In this document: positions 32,847-44,084 of the stretch, piece after piece | How positions within the stretch are numbered: the first letter of the stretch is position 1 | Layout of the letters: the number at the start of each line of letters is the position of its first letter | From: Symmetrospora coprosmae | Taxonomy: Eukaryota > Basidiomycota > Cystobasidiomycetes > Symmetrosporaceae | Direction: 5' to 3' | Length of the DNA: 64,000 nucleotides | Assembly: GCA_008802785.1 (NCBI GenBank) | Contig: VUYT01000007.1 | Location: 310,001 to 374,000 of the forward strand | Program-made: the position numbers and the translations under genes | The notes under the pieces: model-generated | Told to the model about the DNA's origin: nothing | The model's input: only the letters and a program-made list of their open reading frames with translations | Database searches by the model: none

Positions 32847-35107
32847 ATGTCCGCCGCTCACCCCGAGGAGGATCTCATCGATTACGAGGAGGATGACACC
32901 ACCACCACCACGGCCGTAGCCGCACCGTCGAACGGAACTGGCGCAGCGGCCACGGACGGCGCTGCGACAGAGTCCAAGGACCAGAAGGGGTCATACGTCG
33001 GCATTCACTCGACCGGTTTCAGAGACTTCCTCCTCAAGCCCGAATTGCTCAGAGCCATCTCTGACCTCGGTTTCGAGCACCCTTCCGAGGGTGAGTACCG
33101 TTCGATGGCATGGCTCGTGCAGAAGCCTGAGCAAGAGCTGACGTGTTGCAACAAACACTCACAGTCCAGCAGGAGTGCATCCCGCAGGCTATTCTCGGAA
33201 TGGACGTTCTCTGCCAGGCAAAGTCTGGAATGGGTGAGCCAGATCCAGTGAACCCGTTCTCTAGCGAACTTCGACGACTGACAATGTCCCTCGCTATCGC
33301 AGGTAAAACTGCCGTCTTTGTCATCAGCACGCTGCAGCAGATTGAGCCCGTCGCAGGGCAGGTTGGCGTCATTATCCTGTGCCACACGCGTGAGCTGGCG
33401 TACCAGATCAAGAACGAGTACGCACGATTCAGCAAGTACCTGCCCGAAGTCCGCACTTCCGTTTTCTACGGAGGCACGAGCCAGAAGACCGACACCGAGA
33501 CGCTCAAGAACAAGGACACCTGCCCGCACGTCGTCGTGGCCACGCCCGGACGACTCAATGCCCTCGTCCGCGACAAGAGCCTCAACGCCTCCAATGTCAA
33601 GCACTTCGTCCTCGACGAATGCGACAAGCTCCTAGACACCGTCGGTCAGTTCATCGCGTCTCTTCGGTCTCTACTCCCTTTGGCCTTTCCTTGGCCTTCC
33701 TCCTGCGTCGCGGGCTGGGCCACGATGCGCACCTGTGACCGAGCCACATCGACACTGCGCGAGATGCACACATTGTGCAGCTGCATCTCGCTGGCTAAAT
33801 GGCTTTGAAGGCAAATCGACGTCGCGAAGACACATGCGCCGCACGGCGGTCAGCCCAAAAGAGGGCTGCACATCGTCGGTCATAGTCACCATCGTCGGCA
33901 CTGCATTCTACCCCGATACAGTCGCGTACGAGAGGCATCGCGCATCAGCAGGCTTAGCGCCCATTCATATACGTGTGTGCACGCACCCACCCGGTCCAGC
34001 TCGCGATCGCATCTGTGCCCGCTTCCTGCACCCACCTCCTCACACGCGCTGCCGGCGCAGCCTCGAGAAGATCAAGAGCTTACTCTCCGTGACTTGTTCC
34101 CACCGCTCTGGCAATCGATGTACAACGCGTTTCGACGATATTGCAACGCAGACATGCGCCGAGATGTTCAGGAGATCTTCCGAGCCATCTCTGGTAACAA
34201 GCAGGTCATGATGTTTAGCGCCACTCTCTCCAAGGAGACGCGAGTGACTTGCAAGAAATTCATGCAGAACGTAAGCAATGCCTGAAATCTGATTGGCATC
34301 GAGGCTGGCTGTGCTGACCCTCCAACCTTCATCCTGCTCACAGCCCCTCGAGATCTACGTCGACGACGAGACCAAGCTCACCCTGCACGGTCTCCAGCAG
34401 CACTACGTCAAGCTGGCTGAGGCGGCAAAGAACCGCAAGTTGAACGACCTGCTCGACTCGCTCGAGTTTAACCAGGTCTGCATTTTTGTCAAGTCGGTCA
34501 ATCGCGCCACGCAGCTCGATGCTCTGCTCCGCGACTGCAACTTCCCCTCGATCTGCATCCACTCCGGCCTGCCTCAGGCGGAGCGAATCAAAAAGTACCA
34601 GCAATTCAAGGCCTTCGAGAAGCGTATCCTGGTCGCAACGGACATCTTCGGTCGAGGTATCGATGTCGAGCGTGTCAACAGTGCGTTCTGCTCTTTCCAG
34701 TCTGTATTTTCTGGACCGATACCAAACTCACCGCCTGTCCCCCCTTCCCGTCTGCAGTCGTCGTCAACTACGATACACCTGGAGATGCCGATTCGTACCT
34801 GCACCGAGTCGGGTAAGTGCCCGCGTCTGCATCGTTCATGGGCTGCATTGCTTACGCACAGTGCCGCATCTCTTTGACAGTCGTGCTGGGCGATTCGGTA
34901 CCAAGGGTCTGGCCATCACCTTTGTCTCGACCGAGGATGACCAGAAGGTCCTCGACTCCATCCAGGCGCGGTTCGAGGTTGCCATCCCCGACCTGCCCGA
35001 GACGATCGATTCGAGCACGTACAGTGAGTTTCACCTCTGAGCACGAGGCGCTGAGACACCCTGGCTGACCTTGCGCTCTGTCGTGACCGCATCCAGTGAA
35101 CGCCTAA
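32847..35107 (+). CDS. SUB2: DEAD-box RNA helicase Sub2 (UAP56)
   Basis: Sub2 remodels mRNPs during splicing and loads the TREX export machinery. Exons are 32847..33090, 33165..33233, 33303..33644, 34152..34270, 34344..34680, 34758..34812, 34881..35023 and 35097..35107, giving 439 aa, the family length. Motifs in order are QQECIPQA (Q), AKSGMGKTAVF (I), [11 protein letters not shown] (Ia), ATPGRL (Ib), LDECDKLL (II, DECD as in UAP56), MFSATLS (III), [13 protein letters not shown] (V) and YLHRVGRAGRFG (VI). The final exon is only 11 nt and encodes M-N-A-stop. Intron 3 is 507 bp, against about 60-80 bp for most others here; it interrupts the conserved [13 protein letters not shown] block. Confidence 0.97.
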
Positions 35108-35459
35108 ACAAACGGGAAAGGGTCGTGCCTCGTTGTCAGAATAGTGGTCTCGCTGTGCTCAGATTGAAAAGATATCAGACCGTGGCTATCGACCTGCGCT
35201 GCTCAATTGTCGTACTCTCTCGCTTCACCGAATCCTCCCCGCCTCATGCATTGCGCTCATGAATCGCGCCGCATCAGGCAATATGGATGCATGCAGTTCA
35301 AGGTGTGAGGGTTGCATGTGTCTGTGTGTGTCTATCCTGGCGGTCAGCACGGAAGCGCTCCGTTCAGCGCAGACCGATTAGGAACTGCGAATGCCGTCTT
35401 GTTCCTCCTAACCGGCGCGCCAATAGCACACGGCTGCAAAGCGCGTAGCTCTTTTGAGC
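35108..35459. other. Intergenic region between SUB2 and the PCI gene
   Basis: 352 bp of SUB2 3' UTR and downstream promoter. No distinct element was seen. Confidence 0.35.
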
Positions 35460-37400
35460 ATGCTAGATGCGGACACCTACCTGGGTGCGCTTCGCGACGC
35501 CTACAGAGCGGGTGACGCTTGGCAGCTCGGAACGCTGCTGGACCCGCTGGATGCACCAACCCGAGACAGCCTCTGTCAGAATCTACAGGTAATAGCTCTC
35601 TGTTGCCGTTCGCAGCCTCTCGCCATCCTCTGACGTACGAGGGCCGGTCATTCTGCAGTCTGCTCCGAACCTCCGCCCTTCCTCATACAGTTCTCTGGCG
35701 AAGAGCTTCTTCCCTGACAACCCGGCGTTCGCGGACTTCGTAGCCGCTTATCTCCTCTTTGTACGCGACAGTCACTTCACGAACGAAGCAGACGGCGATG
35801 AGTCGTATACTTTCGAGCTATTCAGCGCAAGCTACAGGTCAGCTTGTGCGGGTTTTATCGGACGCGCGTGCGAGTAAGGAAGACCGCCTACTCACGCCTG
35901 TATGTCGCACCTCGATAGGGCAGCAAATACCGTTCTTGCCGGTCAAGAGGCAGTCTGGTTTGTGCCGGCTCTGCGGCATCTGTCGAATGCTCTGGCAACG
36001 TTGGCGCTTCAAGTGAGCGTGACTTCGAGGACCCGCTTCGGGCTAATGCTGAGGGACATTTCAATGTGGCCCACTCCTTCCTGACAGGCTGATGCTGCGG
36101 CAGAAGACCCCAAAGGGACGCAAGCAGGAGTGGCTGCAATGCTCCTGACGCGATCCCTTAGCATCGCGGCAACGGAAAGGTGCGCGATGGCTGCCATGGG
36201 CCAGGATATACATAGATGCCCTGACGTGCTCACTGAGCTGTTCCCCCGCATGCAATTCATACTTTAACAGGAGTACCGAGTGGCCATCCAAGCGGAACGC
36301 TGTCATCTACTTGGCTAATCAGTCATTTAGGATCTACTTCAGCGTGCGTGGAGTGGGCCGGTCGCCTTGACCATAGCTACAAGCTGACGCGCGAGGTCAC
36401 CGCAGCTTAACAACCTTCGCATGTGTGACACTGTGGTGAAGAACACGCGAGACGCTCGAGACTACCTGGAGATGCAGTATCCGAAAGCGGATCAAGTGAC
36501 GTTCGCTTACTACATGGGACGGATGTACCTATACCAGCGACGGATGCGCAAAGTGAGGATGAGACTCAGGAGAGAGGCGGCATCTGACAGTGCAGAAGGC
36601 TGATACGACAGGTGATACCAGGCAATGCTGGAACTCCGCAAAGCATTCGACATGTGCACAAATCAGAATTGGAAAAACAAGAGGCTTATACTCGTATACC
36701 TCGTCGCGGCGTCTCTACCTCTAGGAATCTTCCCTCGCGAGGAGCTCCTGGCGGAGTTTGATCTGCAAGAGCCCTTCGCACCGCTCATCCATGCAGCCAA
36801 GGTGGGTAGTGCCATGGGAGCGTGGCTTAATGATAACGGTGGCACGAAAATTGATGCACGACCACAGGTGGGCGACTACCAAGAATGCCTGCATTGGCTA
36901 GGCTCGTACCAGGACTGGCATATTCAGAAAGGGACCTTCCTCATCCTGCGAGACAAGCTGGAGCTCGTCTGTTGGCGAAACCTGCTGCGGCGAACGTAAG
37001 TCATTGTGCCCTCTGTCCTTTCAGCCAGCTGGTACAACTGACAGCCCCTCCTTCTCGGTCTTGAAATACAGCTTCGTCATCTCGCAAGCCCTAGGTCCCG
37101 CGACTAGCGGGCCTCCTCTTCTGCGCCTCGCCGACCTACTGGTGACTGCGCAGATTGCCTTCAACGACGCTTCGCTCGATCTGGATGACATAGAGGCCAT
37201 GTGCGCAAGCCTTCTGGATCAAGTGAGTCGCTGCCGTTCTGCCGTCGAGTGCGTGCCATTGTCACTGACAGTCCGGCTGCAACAAGGGCTACCTCAAGGC
37301 GTACATCCAGCAAGAGCGCGGCATCCTAGTACTCCAGCGTGGAGAGCAGTCTGGCTTTCCGCCAATGAGCACGGTCAGAATGCTGGGAGACGACGCTTAA
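35460..37400 (+). CDS. PCI-domain protein, CSN12 / THP1 (PCID2) family
   Basis: A Csn12/Thp1-family protein; relatives work in the TREX-2 mRNA export complex or a COP9-linked PCI complex. The start MLDADTYLGALRDAYRAGDA is at 35460 and the stop at 37398-37400, with several short introns between. Conserved blocks are NNLRMCDTVVKNTRDARDYL (just upstream at 36411-36475), VTFAYYMGRMYLYQRRMRK, MLELRKAFDMCTNQNWKNKR with LILVYLVAASLPLG, and FLILRDKLELVCWRNLLRR. The C-terminal winged-helix end is NKGYLKAYIQQERGILVLQR. The neighbour SUB2 is also an export factor. The 5' exons before 36400 are only partly resolved. Confidence 0.82.
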
Positions 37401-37464
37401 GCCAGGAGCGGGACGGCATAATAGATTTAGTTCAATCTGTTGTTGTCAATATTTGGGTCATCTA

Positions 37465-38799
<1,335 letters not shown>

Positions 38800-39086
38800 G
38801 GTGAGTAGTGGTGCAATTGGAAAGACAGAGACGGTCGCATCGGATCACACCCGCAACCTAGGGCAGATCGACACGCGCCCAATGTGGCGAGGCAACATGA
38901 TGCTGTACAGAGCGTTGACACGACGACACATGCACGCAGATCTTCAAGGTCCACCAATCTGTCGCTCGTCATGTGGGAAGGCCCGCCTGGTTTGCTTACC
39001 AACCACAATGACGGCCGCACTGCCCAGCTGAAATGGGTCTTACTACACATCGCACAGCAGCCTCTCTAGCTCGGCATCTATATCGT

Positions 39087-40537
39087 CTATATCGTCGCTG
39101 TCCAGAAACTGGAGAAATATGTGTACCTCATCGTGCTCTCGGGATTGGCGGTGTATGCCATCTCCAGGTCGTCAATCTCGTTCTGGAACGACCGTGTCTG
39201 AAATCAGCTCGACTTAGTGAGCACTCTACCGCGGAGACCTGGCTCACCTGCAGCTTGAAACCCATCCTCGTTGCTAGCTTTTTGATCTCGCTCAATGGCA
39301 AGTCGATCGATCCGCTTGCATTGCCTTCGAAGTGCCACAGTGACGGGCCGAGGTTGATCCAGACACTAGGCAGACTGGCTGTCAGCGCCATTCTCTGTTC
39401 TGGCTTCGGCCTGAATGCGAGTTTCGCCTACCCTCCTGGCTTGAGAAGCTTTCGTATCCGTTCGAGGTAGTCGATGACGTTGTGGGCAGTGTCAATGAAA
39501 AAGCAGGTGACGAGGGCGTCCCATTGGCCAGCCTCGTCCCTGTAGATGTCCAGCCAATCTCCAGCTGCCATCGACATGCTGCCGCCACCCTTGAGGAGCT
39601 CGTCTGCCGGGGCAACATCGGGCACAGGGATTCTTCGCGTTGCACCTTCCAGAGTCCGGATGTTCGAGAGAGAGTGGCAGAATGGGTAAATGAGGAATTC
39701 GTTTGCGGCTGACGAGGAGTTGAGTATGTAGGCGGAGGTGAATAGCATGAAGAGGCTGAATTCGTTACCCTGAGCGGAGAAGCCTCTCCGAGCAATCTCG
39801 AAAGGCAGCCGGCCCAGCCCGCATCTACCAACGCGTCAGCTTGTACACCCCGTGGGATGTATGGAGGCTGCGGCGCTTACCCTGGGACGAGAACTCGGAC
39901 ATCCGAGCGGTTGGACGTGCCAAAGTGCCGCTCGAGTGCCTCAAGGATAGGCAGATACGCTTTGTCCCGCTCCGTGCGGCCTTCCTCGGACCAGTCGCGG
40001 TGTATCTGCCTCAGGGTTGACCGCAACTTCTCCATCTCGTTGTCCGTAATCTTCGGCTTCACTGTATGCGCAGCATGCCCCGTGTGCGAAGAGTGCGAAT
40101 GCCCGTCTCCACATGCCGTGAGCAAAGGTCCTTCCTTCGCGGCTGCCGCGACATCCTCGAGGAACTCGGCATTTGCGACGATGCAATGATCAAGGACCTA
40201 GGTGTCGTGTCGAAGCGAGGAGAGTCAGCGCGTCGTACAGGGAGGAAATCGTGCATCGGAAGAGGCCCACCGTCAGCAAGGCCGACTGGTCCGGCAGTAG
40301 AGCTTGCTGCGCTGCGGGAAGCGCTGCCAGGGCCTGTCTTCGGAGATTGTTCCCGCTCAGGTGCTGATAGCGGTAGGCATTGAATGAGCGTAGGATGTGA
40401 TCTTGATGCGCCGCTTCGCGGTGTTCCTCCGTCATGAGTTTGGAGTCGGGTGAAGCCGGGAAGTTGAGCTGGCCGTGGGAGACATCCTTCAACAGAGGTC
40501 CGAAGCGTCTCTTTGCCTTTTGCTCCATCGGATCCAA
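39087..40537 (-). CDS. N2227-family methyltransferase (carnosine N-methyltransferase-like)
   Basis: A SAM-dependent methyltransferase of the N2227/CARNMT1 family. Histidine-containing substrates such as carnosine are known for animal members; the fungal substrate is not established. The start is at 40537 (MDPMEQKAKRRFG) and the stop TAG at 39089..39087. Blocks in order are ILRSFNAYRYQHLSGNNLRR, LRQIHRDWSEEGRTERDKAY, DVRVLVPGAGLGRLPFEIAR (SAM motif I), GNEFSLFMLFTSAYILNSSS, DALVTCFFIDTAHNVIDYLE and VWINLGPSLWHFEGN. The last is the family's WINLGPLxxH-type motif. It ends in a segment like the family C-terminus, MRYTYFSSFWTATI. Several short introns are present. Confidence 0.88.
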
Positions 40538-40562
40538 TCGTTACCTCTGAAGTCGAATAGAC

Positions 40563-41855
40563 ATGGCGGACGCAATGGACACAGATGCTGAACGAAGCGT
40601 GCCTCGCAGAAAGCGCTTGACGCTCGAGCAATTGCCGCCCGAGGTGAGCCGTCGCATAACCACCGGGCAGCCATAAGTCCGAGAGACTGACGGACACTCA
40701 TCGAACTCTGCTCCTCAGTGCCTGCTTCACGTCTTTGCGGAGCTCTCTGCCATCACGAGCCATCGCGAGCGTCAGAACGATCTCACCGCCATCTCACGCG
40801 TCTCTCGCGCACTGCGGTCTCCTGCACAAACAACCCTGTTCGCCCAGGCATTCATCCGGGCAGAAGGTCGCGCATCGCTTCTGAAGAGGTCGCTGAGCGA
40901 CAGCAAGGAACTCGCAAACGCCACGACCAGCCTTGCGTGGACTTTCAGGACTGGGTCTGCAAGCCCAGCGCTGCTGGCGGCCCTGATCCGCTTAGCCGGC
41001 CCAAATACCCTTACCATCGGGAACGGCTTCTTCGAACAAGATAGCCAGGAGGTCATGGAGCTAGGAGACGCTCTGTCTGGTCTACAATCCCTCAGGGCTT
41101 TCGCCTTCGGAGCATACGATCAAGATCGCGATCACGACAGATCGACGTCCTCTGATTACATTGCCCACCATCTGGTCGAATGGAAGCACCTTAAGCGTCT
41201 CGATCTTGACAAAGTCAGCTTCTGTCGCTCCTACTGGAGCTTCCGGGACAGGCAGAGGAACACTTTCTGGGAGACGTACGCCGCTCCAGAAATGCAGCTG
41301 GAACATTTAGGCATCACTTTCGGTCTCGTGAGCGGGCCGCCAACGCTCCACAATGCCTGGGGCAGCTCAGAGCGGAGTTGGCTTTACTGGCTTCTCGCCA
41401 ATTCCGCCTCCTCCCTGCGCAGCGTCGCATTCGACCGTCTGAAGACGGACCTCCCTACCGATGCGCTGGCGATACTGGAGGCAGCCGCCCCGCGCCTCCA
41501 CAGCGTCTCTCTCATCAATATCTGCAACCCATCTGCTCTCGCGATCAAGCTCTGTCGAGGTGCACAGGCTCTCGTGTCGCTCACGCTTGGCGACGGCGAT
41601 GGACCTTCTTGGACGGAGCTCCAAGAGCCAGTCGCGATCAATACCCTCCTCCATCATCGCCGGAAACTTCAGTACCTCGAGCTCCAGTCGATCCGTCTCC
41701 TTGAGCAGTTGGATGTTCAAGGGGCGCTGGAGGCTGGCCACTTGCCATCCTTGCGATACATTGTGCTCACGAAGGCATCGCGAGTATTGACTGTGGTGCA
41801 GCAGCTGCACAAGTATTGCGAGAGACACGGCATCGACCTCACCGTCAAGAGGTAG
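40563..41855 (+). CDS. F-box/leucine-rich protein
   Basis: Probable F-box protein: an N-terminal F-box-like helix pair followed by a repeat-rich solenoid, as in SCF substrate receptors. Exons are 40563..40643 and 40719..41855. The F-box region reads LTLEQLPPECLLHVFAELSA, with ISRVSRALRSPA as its second half. Later LRR-like segments include HLVEWKHLKRLDLDKVSFCR, QLEHLGITFGLVSG, AAAPRLHSVSLINICN and HHRRKLQYLELQSI. It is intact. A truncated, inverted, almost identical copy of its middle (40825-41280) lies at 57491-57919, on the far side of the unusual gene cluster. Confidence 0.75.
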
Positions 41856-42641
41856 ACAAAAGGTGCACTCAGAGGAGCTCGTGCATCGGAAAGGATCAAG
41901 CTGTTTGATAGACGTTCTTACATAGTGGCGAGCGCGTGCGGGGCCTGTTCAGAGCAGCGAGAGGCAGGGCCTAGTTTCTATGACGCGCTTGTGCCATCAT
42001 GTAGCTTTATCTCTTGGAATATGGTGTATAGCAGCTAGTGCGTCTCACCACCCCTCACGGAGGTGAGCAGGAGTGCGAAATGAGGGCGTTTTGAGCGACG
42101 CCAGCTCAGCGCGCAGACTGTCTATGCTGATACTTCGACTGCTCTGCTGTATCTTTCTGTCGCCGTTCCACCTGCTTAGCCTCAGCCGAGCGAAGCGCGC
42201 CTCCCGACCCAATCGGCATGTCTCGGCTGGCTCGAACTCGCCTGAAGCGCGACAGCATCTCTAACAGTTCCACCTCATCAGGGAACAGCCCTTCTTCATT
42301 ACTAACAGAAACATTGGGTCAAAGGTAGATTGCTGCGCAGGACAGCGTGCTCGATGCTCCTGCGACCGTGTTGGTGAGTCGCAACTGCTGGCCTGGAGAA
42401 ATCCCGCACAGAGCGGCTCGCTGATGATTGGCTGGCGCAGTAATAACGCTATCCGTGCAATACAGGGTTGACACGAACTGTGCAGTGCACTCTGAGTGTC
42501 TCTTTGCAAGACTAATATACCTTTTGCCCTTCTCGGGCCTCCCGTTCGCGAGACTCATTCAGCGTGCTCGTAGCGGGCAACGAGGTGAGGCGATGCAATT
42601 CTGCATTGCACTAGCGAGTACAATGCAACTACAATGATGGC
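41856..42641. other. Left boundary region of the 42.6-57.4 kb cluster, no gene seen
   Basis: 786 bp between the F-box gene and the first gene of the cluster. Near 42590-42635 the sequence repeats an AATGCA/TGCATT-type word several times on both strands (around tgcaattctgcattgca), immediately next to the end of the small basic protein gene. No terminal inverted repeat matching the right side was found by eye. Confidence 0.35.
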
Positions 42642-43351
42642 CTACTCATCCACAACAGCATCTCCTATCACAAGTCGAAGCATCTCCTTCGCAATCAACC
42701 CGGCCACGCACGGTTCCGCACTCGAAGCTGCGCGTGTCATCAAGGTCAGTACGGGCGAACGTGCAGGCACGCTTGCAAGGCGAGGCTAGCTCACCTGCTT
42801 CCCACCCAGCTGCCTCAGTCTCAAACTCCTTTCGTCGAGCATCCTTGTCAATCGGCCTGAAGTCGGCGTCCGAGATGGGGACGTGCCTCGCAGTGAGCAG
42901 GCGGGCGGTCTCGGAGTCTCGCTTGGCCAAATCGAGAACGGTGAGCTGTTAGGAGCAGTGTAGCGAACGCGTCAGGGAAGAGATCTCAATGGAGGCAGGG
43001 CTGGAGTCTCACCTTCTTGAGTGAAGGCTTGGCCGCGGTGCCGGCGTTGTGCTCGGCAGAGACGCTGCCAGGCGCGTCAGGCTGGCCGAGGGCAGGAGGG
43101 AGGGTGAAGGACTCGGACTCGGGGCTCATGGGCGGCGTGATGGTGCCCACTGCGAACGGATCCATGGTAGACCCCTCTCTGGCGGCTGCCTGCTGGAGGT
43201 ACTCGGCCTGGCGCAAACTGCGCTGCTGCTTGTTCCGACCCTTCGCCTTCTTCTGCACCGGCTGTGCTTCTGGCTGTCCTGCCCCCATGTCTGCCGCTGA
43301 CCGCTTGTTTCCTTGATTCTCTTTTCCTTTTCCCTTCTTCTGCTTGGCCAT
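42642..43351 (-). CDS. Small basic Lys/Gln-rich protein of unknown function
   Basis: This gene is unrecognised; it encodes 191 aa in exons 43351..43013, 42945..42795 and 42727..42642, all in phase. The N-terminus MAKQKKGKGKENQGNKRSAA is strongly basic with a nuclear-localisation character, and KKAKGRNKQQRSLRQAEYLQ continues it. The C-terminal half is ordered-looking: LTVLDLAKRDSETARLLTAR, HVPISDADFRPIDKDARRKE and CVAGLIAKEMLRLVIGDAVV. It is transcribed away from the helicase gene, with repeat-rich DNA between. It may belong to the same cluster. The sequence gives no enzyme motif. Confidence 0.6.
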
Positions 43352-44018
43352 TGCCTCGACGTTGTTGGTCTCAGGCGAACGAGAGGCAGCCACGGCAAAG
43401 ACCGAACCCGACCGCCTCCAGGACGGCGAGCCGACGCTCTGACAACGACCAACACAGCAGCAGCAACAACAGCAATAGCAGCAGCAGCAACAGTGTATCA
43501 GCAGCAGCAGCATATACGACATACAAGGTGTGTGTGCGCGCCCGTGTGCGTGTTTGTGTCTGGTGTTGTTTGACTGCAGGCTAGCACCAGGCGGACGCTG
43601 ACGCCCAGCTCTGCCAGTCTCTCCCACCCCTCGCTCACAGCAGCGGCAACAGCAGTAGCAGCAAGACGTGCAGCTCATCGACGAGTGCACGGAATAGGTG
43701 CGTGCTGCTGCTGTGCATTGCATGCCGGGAGCGTAGCCCCGTCGTGAGCATCGTGCCGGCGGACAGAGCCCGCTGACACCCTGTCTGCCTCCCCCTCCCG
43801 CAGAGCAGCACAGCAGCAGCAGCAGCAGCCAGAGTAGCAGGCAGGAGCGCACAGAGCAGCGCCGTACCTGCTCGTCAACGGTGCGTCCCGGCATTGTCCT
43901 CGGCGCCGACTGTCCGCCTCCCTCTGCAGAGCCCGCTCTCTGCCGTATGCTGACGCCGTCTTCTCTCCCCCCTGCCCACAGACACACAGACACACCCGCC
44001 CACCACACCACAAACCAC
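43352..44018. repeat. CAG/CTG- and CA/GT-rich divergent intergenic region
   Basis: The region between the small basic protein and the helicase gene holds CAG/CAA triplet runs at about 43453-43512, a GT-rich tract at about 43526-43560, further CAG/CAA runs at about 43635-43665, a CAG run near 43812-43835, and a C/A-rich tail leading into the CA tract at 44019. Minus-strand frames across it translate as low-complexity sequence and are not believable genes. Confidence 0.6.
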
Positions 44019-44084
44019 ACACCACACACACACACACAAAGTAGATCCAGTAGCTCTTAGAGCTCGGTGACACTAGTTGGTCCA
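44019..44084 (+). promoter_or_regulatory. CA tract plus perfect 13-bp palindrome upstream of the helicase gene
   Basis: A CA-dinucleotide tract (about 44019-44038) is followed by AGCTCTTAGAGCT at 44052-44064, a perfect palindrome with 6-bp arms and one central base. The ATG lies 20 bp further on. The same order (CA tract, then palindrome) precedes the next two plus-strand genes. It could be an operator, a transcription start element or an RNA hairpin; the sequence does not say which. Confidence 0.6.

Noticed and set aside
42986-44035. 349-codon minus-strand frame upstream of the small basic protein
   Set aside because: Upstream of the ATG at 43351 it translates the CAG/CA repeat region into Cys/Val low-complexity sequence. 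Only the part from 43351 is supported.
44067-44084. Helicase start at 44067
   Set aside because: There is no ATG at this point (GTG). The first in-frame ATG is 44085, directly after the palindrome.
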